Shown: positions 22,997 to 32,759 of the stretch, in pieces
Layout of the letters: each line of letters starts with the position of its first letter
Position numbering within the stretch: the first letter of the stretch is position 1
Assembly (NCBI GenBank): GCA_002914845.1
Contig: JXTC01000395.1
Location: 231,120 to 295,119 of the forward strand
Length of the DNA: 64,000 nt
From: Trema orientale
Taxonomy: Eukaryota > Streptophyta > Magnoliopsida > Rosales > Cannabaceae
Direction of reading: 5' to 3'
Position numbers and translations under genes: made by a program
Notes under the pieces: model-generated
Told to the model about the DNA's origin: nothing
The model's input: only the letters and a program-made list of their open reading frames with translations
The model's database searches: none

Positions 22997-23705
22997 CACC
23001 CCTCAACACCGACTCGTTTATATTCTTCTTCTGATTCATGTTAAGCTGTTCTCTGAGCTTTCAAATCATTGTAGTGTTCAGCCCTTTCGTGAACAAGTTT
23101 TCTACTTAATCTTTCGTTCTGACTTGATGCATCTCAAGTTCTCCTTCTATTATCGCTACATTAGCATACTTTGGATTTGACTTCTATATTCTCGTTGACC
23201 TTTTAAGTTGTAACTTTGGATTCACCTCTTCTTCTTGACTTGATCTAACCTCTTCTTCTTGTCTTGGTCTAACATTTTTTGATAACTTTTGATACACATA
23301 TGTTTGTCAAGAAAATATGTATTTCTTCATGCTCAACATCGTCTTCATAATTTTGTTCTTCCTCAACTGCTCTGGAACTTGATCGTATCTCAATAATCTG
23401 CTCCCCCATATTCTGTTGCAATTTATCTTCTATTTCTTTCGAATCTATTAATTCCTCCTTTAGTGGTGACCACCATGATGATTCCACATCAAACACTACA
23501 TTTCCCAAAGTATAGCACCGACCACTAGAAGGATTACAATATCTCTACCCTTTCCTTTGGTTGTTGTATCTAAGAAAGATACACCGGATCGCCTTTTTGT
23601 CGAACTTGCTACCTAAAGTGGTTTGATACAAATATATAATACACATAACCAAAAACTCGAAAATGACCAACTGTAGGTTTAGTACTTCACAGTTTCTCAA
23701 AGGGT
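22997..23705 (-). pseudogene. Copia 1: integrase C-terminus, linker and RNase H tail
   Basis: Reading leftward from 23705 on the minus strand: STKPTVGHFRVFGYVC and KFDKKAIRCIF (end of the integrase region), NVVFDVESSWW (linker), then RSTRI and NPKYANVAIIEG. The reading then jumps directly to LEMHQVRTKD and LFTKGLN, the end of Copia RNase H. The whole reverse transcriptase and most of RNase H are missing between these. Several stops are present. Confidence 0.75.
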
Positions 23706-23711
23706 GAAACA

Positions 23712-25981
23712 AACCTCAGCTTTGCCTGCAAAAGTCGCCTCCTGTCCTGAAAGCTTTAAGTCAAAATCTCTTTTCTCTGCCCTTTGGAATGCCATAACCT
23801 TTCTCTCAAGTTCTTTAGCAAGTCCATCGACCTTCCTCTTCTGTTCTTGCTCCTCTGCCTGTTTAACCAATAGAGCTCGGACGTCCTTTCAAAAGCTTTT
23901 CATGGCATAAGTCACACCCGTATCTGGCAGCTTATTCAGGCAAACCAACCAGTCATGAGACATTACAAGTAATGGTGGCGCATTGATTCTACACGTCGAA
24001 AGTAAAGGCCTGCCATTTGAGTACAGTTCAGTTTCAGGGGTAACAAACTTGAACAACCAATCACTAAGTGCTTCAACATATGCCTTCTGCGAAGAAACAT
24101 ATGTAGCAAAGCAAGTATGCCAATTTTGAAGTTCTGCATCAGGCTGAAGGGTGGCAAGCCAGTGCGAGTCATTGGAGAATTTTCCGTAGGCTGAACAGTT
24201 GAAAGATTTCACTTCATACATGATTCGGTTTTGGGTTTCATGCATTTCCTGCATTACCGTCCAGTTCCTCATTAAGCTGCAAAAGTTCAGACAATGAAGG
24301 AGGTTACAACAACAGCAACTCAGAATCACAGGTTTCTCATACTTTGAGAAGAACTTTCTTACCCATGTAGCAGCTAAACGAGTTGCGGTTGTAACTCTTG
24401 ATCTCGAAGCTTTTGAACTCTTTCAGATATTGATTAAGCTCTTCTTATGGAAACCAAGGTCCTGATATATAAACACTTAACTTCAGCTGCAGTTTTGTCG
24501 CAATGTCCAAGGCTATCTCCTTTGGCCTCTTGATCTCTCAATTGCAAGCACTTTTGCTTGTAAATTTTCCTAGTTTCCTCAGTAGACTGAACATATTGGA
24601 TTAAAAGATGGTAAGAAGAACAACTAACAAGCAAAGATTTCTCAAACTGATGTGTTTACTACAAAAGAATAGATAGAATGACAGACTAATAGGAAACTTT
24701 AAAATGATAAGGAAAGGCATACACAGTATCAACTAGATATTCCATTTCAAAGAATTCAAACAATAATTGAACAGACCGGATTAGGTGTAAGAGGAAATTT
24801 TAAATTATGATTAATACTAATTAGGGCATAGAATTGATGCTCAATTTTTCTACCTTCATTTCCTGGTAAAGTTTCTTCTCCCAAGCATATAACCTTCCAA
24901 GGGTCAGAGAGTGACTCCCAGATTCCATTCCTCCATGGTCATCAAACATGTCACTCTTGAATTCGGTCCATGTTGAAGAACTTTTGGAGCTAGACGTAAG
25001 CAGACTCTTACACGAAGAAGACCAAGATAAGGTGGATGAGGTGGATCGGCTTCGTGTAATAGACCAAATGAGCTTATTTGAGTTATCTGCACCTAAGTGT
25101 CATAGATAGATAAATAATAGAACTGAAATAAGAGACTACAGCAAAGCCTCCTCAAATTAGAAGGCAAGTTTGAACAGTTCTGAAAGCCAACAAAAAGCAT
25201 GACCTTAAGGCAAAATGATAGGTGCAATTTCGCTTTAAAGACTATGTGAATTTATCATAAATATAGTATCACAGAAAACCAATATAAATTTTGCTAGACT
25301 AGTGTAAAGAAATAGCTCAAATGTCACAACAAAACATCTTCATCAGCATTTGAGACTCATATATAGACATGAATCGCGGCAAAGAAACACATATCACAGT
25401 ATCTTACATAGGTCAATAATTAAAAATGAAGAGACAAACAAGATTAAAGAGAAAGAACCCACCTTGAATTCCTTCTAAGGCAGATTGAATTTGAACCATG
25501 TTGGTCTCTAGCATCCTAGAAACTTCCAAACCAGAATTATAGGCCCTAATGAAAGAGTCCACAACATCTTTCAATGCTTTCAACAATTCCCTCCCATCAC
25601 TGGGTGTATCAATCACTCTCAAACACTCATTCTCTCCCTGGCTCACGTTACCATATCCCCCTTTACAAACCCCATTACTCATACTCAAATCCACAGGATT
25701 TCCAACACTTGTTGTCACTTTTTTACCATCCTCCACTAAATCTGGTATCCCTTCTTTTGCTCTCACCGCTCTCAAATCCTCATCAGAATTCTGACCAAAC
25801 CCAGTTACCACCTCCTCTGTCCTCACCACTCCATCAAACGGACTGAAGAAATCCCATTGAAAATCTCTCTGTGGTAATGGCATTGGTGAGGCCATCTCAC
25901 CATAAAAATGGTCGCACACCAAGTTTTCTTGGCTTTCACTTTCTTCATCCTCGGTCTCATCACTCTCCTCCTTCCTTATTA

Positions 25982-26012
<31 letters not shown>

Positions 26013-26385
26013 CTTCTTTCTCTTCTGGGTTTTCTTTGTTTTGTCCATCGAGCTTAGAGGACTCAAATAAACAAGGAATGGTTTTATGGGTAGGCTCAGA
26101 TGGTCTCTGCTGAAGGAACATGGGTTTTGAAATGAAGGTCTTATTGGTCTTCCTAGTAGTAATAGTAGAAGGAAAAGTGATGCGAAATGGAGAAGAAGGA
26201 GAGGAATACCGAGAAACAAACAGTCGTATAGCAGCTGCGACTGCATAAAGCAAATTATTGTACTTGCATTGTGCATCGGCAAGTTCAGACCTTCTCTCTA
26301 CAGCCATTTTCAGCAGACATTTTCTCTCTTTACATAGCAAAATGATGTTGTCTTCTTCCTCTTTCTTAGAAGTAGCACAACCCAT
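23712..26385 (-). pseudogene. DUF630/DUF632-family gene copy (NRG2/REL2/APSR1-like), inside Copia 1
   Basis: Plant-specific family of putative nuclear or membrane-associated regulators; function here unknown. Exon 1 (26385-25463) opens MGCATSKKEEED and continues KMAVERRSELADAQCKYN and RLFVSRYSSP, the DUF630 N-terminus. Exon 2 (about 25090-24860) reads SSSKSSSTWTEFKSDMFDD and GSHSLTLGRLYAWEKKLY; exon 3 is 24586-24363; exon 4 (24276 to about 23712) has DSHWLATLQPDAELQNW and KAYVEALSDWLFKF, all DUF632. GT-AG introns are retained, so the copy came by DNA, not cDNA. Defects: a frameshift at the GAA-repeat tract near 26000, TAA and TAG stops in exon 3 at positions where the family as I recall it has Glu, and loss of the C-terminus at the Copia junction. 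It lies on the same strand as the Copia. Confidence 0.85.
25985..26020. repeat. CTT/GAA microsatellite in the DUF630/632 pseudogene
   Basis: A run of about ten or more CTT units (GAA on the coding strand) encoding poly-Glu in one frame and poly-Lys in the other. The upstream and downstream coding parts are in different frames across it. Confidence 0.85.
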
Positions 26386-27046
26386 CTCTTTCTCTCTCTC
26401 TGAATTCAACAAAATCGTACTCTACTTCAGTCTTCAGCAGCAAACACCAAAAGGGTCTTTGAAAAAGAATTCTAAGGCAAGAGGGTCATGCTTAAAATGC
26501 ATAGGTATGTATGTATGGCTTTGGAGAATCAGAAAAAGTGACTATAAAAAAGCTGAGGAAGAATCCTATCGGATCATGACATTACGTAACTGATGAACCA
26601 AAGGTTCACTTTGGGTGAAAATGGAGGTGGGTTTTAGTTCTTTAGCCAGATATTTTCTGGGGAAAGCAAGAAAAATGAAAATGGGAGTTTTTCCTAGAAA
26701 ATGAGACGAAAATGCCAAACCCATTATATCACGAAAGCATTGGCCTTTGCTATTCAAAAACCGTCTCTTTATCTTGACAAAGGAAAAAGAAATAAAGAGT
26801 ACATTAATCTTTGTAATGTTTTTTGGTAAATGATCCACAAAATACAAATCATTAATCTAGAGCAAATTAGATTTGATGAAATTCTGGACTATTGATTTAG
26901 TTTGATATGTGATTATATTACTCTAGCATATGTTCATGGATATAAAAAAAAAAAATCAATAGCACGTATTACTTAAAAAATCGAAGGAATATAATCTTAT
27001 GTGATACTTATCACAATAGAATGCAATTTCTAGTATCGAAATGAAT
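26386..27046. other. 5' flank carried with the DUF630/632 copy
   Basis: Pyrimidine-rich stretch upstream of the MGC start, then unremarkable AT-rich DNA. It is probably the 5' UTR and promoter of the captured gene; I see no separate gene. Confidence 0.4.
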
Positions 27047-27510
27047 AAAAAGTCAACTTAGTCTTTTTGTTGACTTAATTTCATAATTTTACCTGAAACT
27101 AAATAGTTTTTATAAATTATACAATACTTAGTATTTCACAATTTATCTAATATTCAAAATGATTGGGAAGTCAATTTAGTAACTTTATTATATAATTTCA
27201 TAGTTTCTTCTCTATTAAATATTTATTCTAAATCAAGACTATTCTTAACAATAACACTTGGTATTATACAATTTCTCAAATGAATAAGAAGTGAGTTTAG
27301 TCCTCTTTCTTGACTTAGTTTTATAGTTTCACTTCTAAATGAAAATTTTTTTCTCCTAAATCAGGACAATTATTATATAACAGTAGTAGTTGATTATGCA
27401 TTTTCTCTAATCAAAGTGCTTAGGAAGTCAGATTAGTTCTTTTGTCAACTTAATTTCATAATTCACTTCTAATTGAATTTTTTTTGTATCGAAAATTATA
27501 ACTAATTTTA
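27047..27510. repeat. Four degenerate tandem repeats, period about 120-134 bp
   Basis: Copies start near 27047, 27166, 27287 and 27421. Each has an AAGTCAACTTAGTC-like head followed by GACTTAATTTCATAATTT and a stretch like AATTATACAATACTTAG. Much diverged, no coding. Confidence 0.7.
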
Positions 27511-27519
27511 TGTGACACT

Positions 27520-27786
27520 ATAGCCGTCGGCCCGGCCCACCCATAACAGGTATTTTAGGGCAACGGGTTGAGTCGGGCCGAGTCGTATGGCTGAGAAGGG
27601 GTCCAGCTTGGCCCAGGCGGGCCTAGGCTCACCCGAAAGCGGGCCAGCCTGGTTTTTTTTTAATTAAACTTTTTAAAATAATTTAATAATTAAAAAACTA
27701 AATATATATTATATATATTTATATATATTATATATATTTTTATATATATGTTATAAAATTTTTATCACAAATAATTTTACAACTTT
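27520..27786. mobile_element. Half of a hAT-like non-autonomous element
   Basis: A GC-rich block starting near CTATAGCCGTCGGCCCGGCC and rich in GGGCC/GGCCC words, then an AT-rich block, which is one half of the layout seen in the complete element at 30832-31594. No second half or matching terminal repeat follows; the sequence runs into Copia integrase at about 27787. Confidence 0.4.
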
Positions 27787-29650
27787 TAGGCACATGTAAA
27801 TTAGTGGCGTATATGGTATTCTCGTAAATACTGTGAAAATTCATCTAATATGTATTCTCTGCCATTGTCTGTGTACAATATTAAATGTTCTTGCCGATTT
27901 CTCCTTCCACTATTTCTATAAACTCTTTAAATTTCACAAATATTTCGGATTTCCTTTTATAAAGAAAACCCAACGTACTTTGAGAAGTCATCGATGAATG
28001 TAACCATGTTACACATTCCGCTGATAAATCGTTGCTTGACAGGTCTAAAAACATCAGAATGGACCAGTTCCAGTAGTGCTTTTGCTTTGAAATTGGAATC
28101 TTCATATGGTAACTGATGCACCTTATAGTACTGGCATCCAGCATAAACGGTTTCCGATTTAACATCGAGTTGAGCAAGACTCTTGAACATAGTCATCTTC
28201 ATCATCACCTTCAGTTTGTGATAGCTGACATGTCCTAATCTTGCATACCATAAATCTGGTATTTCGTTCTTCTGTGCCTTGTCTACGTATGTAGATTCTA
28301 CTGACATTATGTAGACTGACTCTAACCGTCGTCCTTCCATCATAGGTGTTCCGGAAATCTTAACATCTTGATACAACTTAATGTCTCATGGTCCAAACAG
28401 GACATAGTTACCTGACGCCGTTAATGACGCCACTGAATACACATTTTTCTTCACTCTAAGCACGTGATAGACATCTTAAAGTGATACTTGGTTCGAGCTG
28501 AACTGGGACATAATTATTGTCTTACCGATATGGAAAATCGGTAATCTTAAATTGTTGGCCGTAACCACCATTCGATATTCTTCATACTCTACCATGTTTT
28601 GTAATTTTTCTTTGTCGCCTGTCATATATGGTTTGAGCATCTTGAATTGACTATCCAATCCTTATCATAGTTTATTCTTTAGGAACCATAGCTGTGAGTA
28701 CTAAATCTGCTTCTTTAACGACGAAAGATGCTCTGACATCCCGCTCATCATTGCTCTTTCGTTCATCTCTTGAGGTAGCTGCATTGCTCTCTAGTGTATT
28801 CTTCTTATACCAAAAATTTTTGGTGATGTGATCATTTTTTCCACAAATATAGCATTTCCAATTAGACCTTCTATTTGGCTTGTGCTAGCCTACTTTGTTA
28901 TCGTTCTTCTGAGCTCCTCTTGAATGCGAACTTCCACCATGACCATCTCTATCGTCATCTTATCATGAGCCTTTACAACTATTTTGTCTGCGTCAATCTT
29001 TCTTGTCATTGTTAAAGATGCTTCTTCGTCACCCTTTAGTGAGGCCCCAGATGTTTGCTTAGCCATTGCTTCTTAGTTGGCTAGCAAATTCTCTAAAATA
29101 TAAGAGAATGTTGTTTTGACCAACACTGTACTGTAGTAATAAAGCTTCTGTACTCAAGCATTAACGAATAATTATTCTACGGATTCTAGACTTTGACACG
29201 CAAACAATAGAATCTAATACAGAGATTTCACGACAAAGAGATTTTAACTTGGCAAAGTACTAAGCGATTGTCATGTCATGTTGCATGATAGAGAGGAGTT
29301 CATTCTCGAGAATTTGCAACCTCGTATTATTCTTCTTCGAGAACAGCATCACAAATGTGTCCCATGCATCCTTCGGTGTCTTTGTTTCTCGGATGTATTC
29401 GAGTATTTCTTCCTCTATCATGGTTCTGATCGTGAACATTCCCTTGCTAGCTTTGACCTTCCACTTTTTTGGGGCCTTGGCATTTGTCGACCGCGCAATC
29501 TTACTACCACCAAAGATCTCCCACAAGTCTTAGCCTTGGAGATAAGACTCTATATACGTCGACCACGTATTGTAATTCTGATTGTTTAAGTTTTTAAATC
29601 CACTGACCATTTGAAGGTCACCCATCGTCTCGGCTAAAATTTAATAATGC
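27787..29650 (-). pseudogene. Copia 1: gag, protease and integrase
   Basis: Minus strand from the 5' side: gag (around 29526-29260, NTRLQILENELLSI), a zinc knuckle reading CYICGKNDHITKNF in which the last Cys has become Phe, and a protease-region fragment MTGDKEKLQN. The pre-integrase domain ([15 protein letters not shown]) and integrase core ([28 protein letters not shown]) follow, the last shortly before 27787. The reading stops after HQFTC-like text at the edge of the inserted block. Frames are broken repeatedly. Confidence 0.8.
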
Positions 29651-29765
29651 TAAGCAAGCTTGATTTTAAAAATAAGCTTCACATACTTAACCACACACGA
29701 ATACTAGAAGCTCAGCAAAATGACTGCTCAGATTAGGCCCATAATCAACCCTCTCTGATACTACT

Positions 29766-30429
29766 TGTTATGCTTACCATCCACTTGTTAGACACAACAT
29801 GTGGTAAAAATAATGTAATTACTTTTATTGTAATAAAGAGTAGTTACAATGATAGCCAAAACTTAGACACACTCTTAATAAGGACACAATAACTTAATCA
29901 ACACTCGCTACTTTGGACATTATTACACAACCCCATAATTTACTTTACTCTTATCAACTCCCATTTTCTTCACAATTCGCTTATACACTTTATAATCTCA
30001 CATATTTTATTTTCTCATATATAATATATATATATATATGACTTCCTTGTAGCACACATGCACACACTTTTCTTTTCTTTTCTTTTTCTTTTTTTTTTTT
30101 TATGCACACATATCATAAGGGACCGCAAGTCCTTTTATATAATAGGTAGGGTTGGTTATTTATTAACTACCTATCAATTACTAGAATTCTCTAATATGTC
30201 GGCTCCCAATCATTGACTTGCACAAGTTGTACGTAAAGCTTCTGTAGGCTTCCTATCATATATTAATATATATATATAAATTAATTAGCTTCAGAATATT
30301 CTAGTCATATAAGCTCTCTTGCCAACATAGGAAGATTATAGACTGCAAGACAATCTTGAAACTTCCATAAACTTCTTGATGTGCATATATCTCTAGATAA
30401 TTCTAGAGAGGCGGTGTTGACTTCTAACA
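29766..30429 (-). repeat. 5' LTR of Copia 1
   Basis: Matches the interrupted LTR at 20736-22996. Ends TTCTAACA; the start is TGTTATGC at 29766 next to a primer-site-like CTCTGATAC, or less likely TGTTAGAC at 29786. Confidence 0.7.
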
Positions 30430-30612
30430 AGTGTTCGTTTTGTTCGTCGCCAGGGAAATAGTCTTGCTCATAACTTAGCCCGTTTTAGTTTTGTTTCTGG
30501 GAATGGAGGTGTCTAGTTTAATACAACACCTTATTGTGTGAGGGATTATGTACTGAGGGATTTTCCCATTACTGAATCCTGATTAATAAAATTCCTAGTC
30601 TTTATTCAAATA
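30430..30612 (+). pseudogene. LINE ORF2 RNase H tail, right piece
   Basis: The plus strand reads VRFVRRQGNSLAHNLARFSF, the C-terminal helix of LINE RNase H, and ends soon after in AATAAAATTCC and an A-rich stretch. It completes the fragment broken at 20735. Confidence 0.7.
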
Positions 30613-30831
30613 AAGATATTTCTTTTGAATAGTTTTATACGCAGATTAACTATAAAAAAATTGTAAAAAAAAAAGGAAAAGAAAAAAGAAATAAAGTACA
30701 TCTAGATGTCCAAATACTAAGGAAAAGGAGCAACTACACAAATGCTAACGACCAAAACATATTTGGTATTATTTAAAAGTCATAATGCAAAATCTCCAAG
30801 GATGCGGTTAAATTAGATACATACTATATAT

Positions 30832-31594
30832 TAGAGATATCAAATAGGTTGTCTCGTACCGGCTCGGTCTATTAAAGATACGTCCGCTCGTGCTTTGTGT
30901 CGTGCTTGGCATGGCCTAACAAAACATCGTATTGTTCTCGTAGTGGCTTAAGTTTCAAAACTCTAGGCCTAACATAGCCCACAAGCATAGACACATCTCG
31001 TGCCGTGCTCATGCTTATGCAAGGACCTTATTGTGCCGAACGTAGTATGCCAAACATGCTAGCGTATCTTTGTGTCCATCTTGGGTCGACCTATTAAATT
31101 ATTGTGACCGTCAATAATTTATGAATTTTTAAAAAATATTAAATTAAATAATTATATTTTAAAAAGAAAATATGTAATATACCCATAGTTATTTGGAAAG
31201 AAAATATTCAATTAAGAATTATAAATGCAAAATTATTTAAAAAAAAAATAAAAAAATGAGTTTATTAATAAGAAAAAACCAAAAAGACATACAAAATTTG
31301 CATATATAAATAATGTAATAAATATAAAATAAATATTTTTTAAAGTATTCAGAGTCGTGCTTTTTGGATCGTGTCGTGCTTGTGTGGTGCTCGTACCGTA
31401 CTCGTGTAGTCTAAGGTCGTGGCGTATTGTGCCAGCCCATAGTGCCCAAAGCCTAAAGCCTGACACAGTCCAATACCTTGTGCTATACTTAATATGGCCC
31501 AAAATCACCTTGTACTGTGCCATGTTCGACATAGATTTTTTCCTGCAGTGCCCTCGTGCTAAAAATGGGCAGTGCAGTCCATTTGAGATCTCTA
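30832..31594. mobile_element. Non-autonomous hAT element (763 bp)
   Basis: Terminal inverted repeats: left TAGAGATATCAAATAGG, right the inverted TAGAGATCTCAAATGG. A perfect 8-bp target duplication CTATATAT flanks it (30824-30831 and 31595-31602), the length typical of hAT transposons. The outer thirds are rich in CGTGC-type words and the centre (31090-31350) is AT-rich. No transposase. Confidence 0.9.
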
Positions 31595-32759
31595 CTATAT
31601 ATTAAATAATTGGCATGATGCAGTACAACTTGATTTGTTATACAAGAGGTATCAGTTCAATATAATATAATGCTAGCTTCCACTTACGAGATTTTTCTTC
31701 TTCTTTCCTTTTTTTTTTTTTTTTTTGAGTGGAGGATTGGAACCTGATTATCATTTTTTAGGGATGAACGTTAGTATCATTGAATACATAGAACAAAACC
31801 AAAACTTAATTACTTTAAAATCTCTCTCCAAAAAAAAAAAAAAAAGAAACTTTAAAGATGGCCAACGGTTCACAAGACTCAAGAACACATAATGTTGTGA
31901 AGATCGTAATTGAAAAACCAATTTATGTAAAGCCAATCTCGGGGAATTAAAATTGATAAAATTAGATAAGACAAATATTGACAAAACCGTAGCGAATATT
32001 GAATAATTATAGCGATCGATCATAGTATCATACAACAGTACAGAAATTAAAATATGACTTCAACTCTACGAAGGACATATGTATACATTGTGTTATCCAG
32101 TTACATTTACTGACCAAACACATACGCTATTGCTAGCTAGATAATCAAAGATCAGTTTTTATTATAATTTTTAATATTTTTTAGTTCTTTTTTATGTAAG
32201 AAATGTTTATCCTTTCATTCAATAAATTCAATCTATCAATATATTAGAAAGACTTTAGTAGGATTTTCAACTTACAAAGTTCATTGTTGTCTACCCTAAG
32301 AGCATTACTTTTTAAATTATGATAAATAGCACCCAGAAATGAGACAAAAGAAATAGAATCATCGATTCTTTATCAGTTGGACTATTCTTAATTTTAAGTA
32401 GAAAAATAACTCAAAAACGCATACTCAAACACACTAACAAATACAGTAGAGATCGAACTAGACTTATTCAAATACACACATTGAAAAAAAAAAAAAAAGA
32501 TATAGATATATGTCTTCCTCTTCAAAGAAACTGGGCAACTTGTTACATCTTTTTCTTCTTCCTGTTGTACAAATACTTCAAAGGAAATCTTGTCTCACTG
32601 AAATAATTGTTGATGCTTGCAGAGACTAATTCAACAAATAAACCGAGGATTGATCAATTTGAGAGACTGAGAGACGATTTCTCCAGACGAAGGTTTCTTT
32701 CGAAACTAGTGTATCATTATAATATAATGATCGGTTCAATTAAACATATATATGTTTAA
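31595..32759. other. Region downstream of pectinesterase C
   Basis: AT-rich. The part from about 31940 resembles 41030-41190 downstream of pectinesterase D (shared AGGGGAATTAAA-like and ACACATAC words), marking one edge of the C/D duplication. No gene was seen. Confidence 0.5.

Larger units (their letters stand above)
20736..30429 (-). mobile_element. Copia LTR retrotransposon 1, RT-less and carrying a host gene
   Basis: Minus-strand Copia element between two LTRs (5' LTR 29766-30429, 3' LTR 20736-22996 with a nested insertion). From the 5' side: a tRNA-Met-type primer site just inside the LTR (CTCTGATAC, about 29754-29762), gag, protease and integrase, then an inserted block 23706-27786, then the integrase C-terminus and linker, then only the last part of RNase H. 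Reverse transcriptase is absent. It sits inside a LINE; I found no clean 5-bp target duplication at its outer ends. Confidence 0.85.

Noticed and set aside
25549..26113. Plus-strand frames of 80-90 codons
   Set aside because: Antisense shadows of DUF630/632 exon 1; Ser/Pro-rich only because the sense strand is Glu/Lys-rich.
29273..29589. Plus-strand frames of 86-103 codons
   Set aside because: Antisense of Copia 1 gag.
20736..30434. Target duplication for Copia 1
   Set aside because: The flanking pentamers TGGTT and AGTGT do not match; ends may be eroded.
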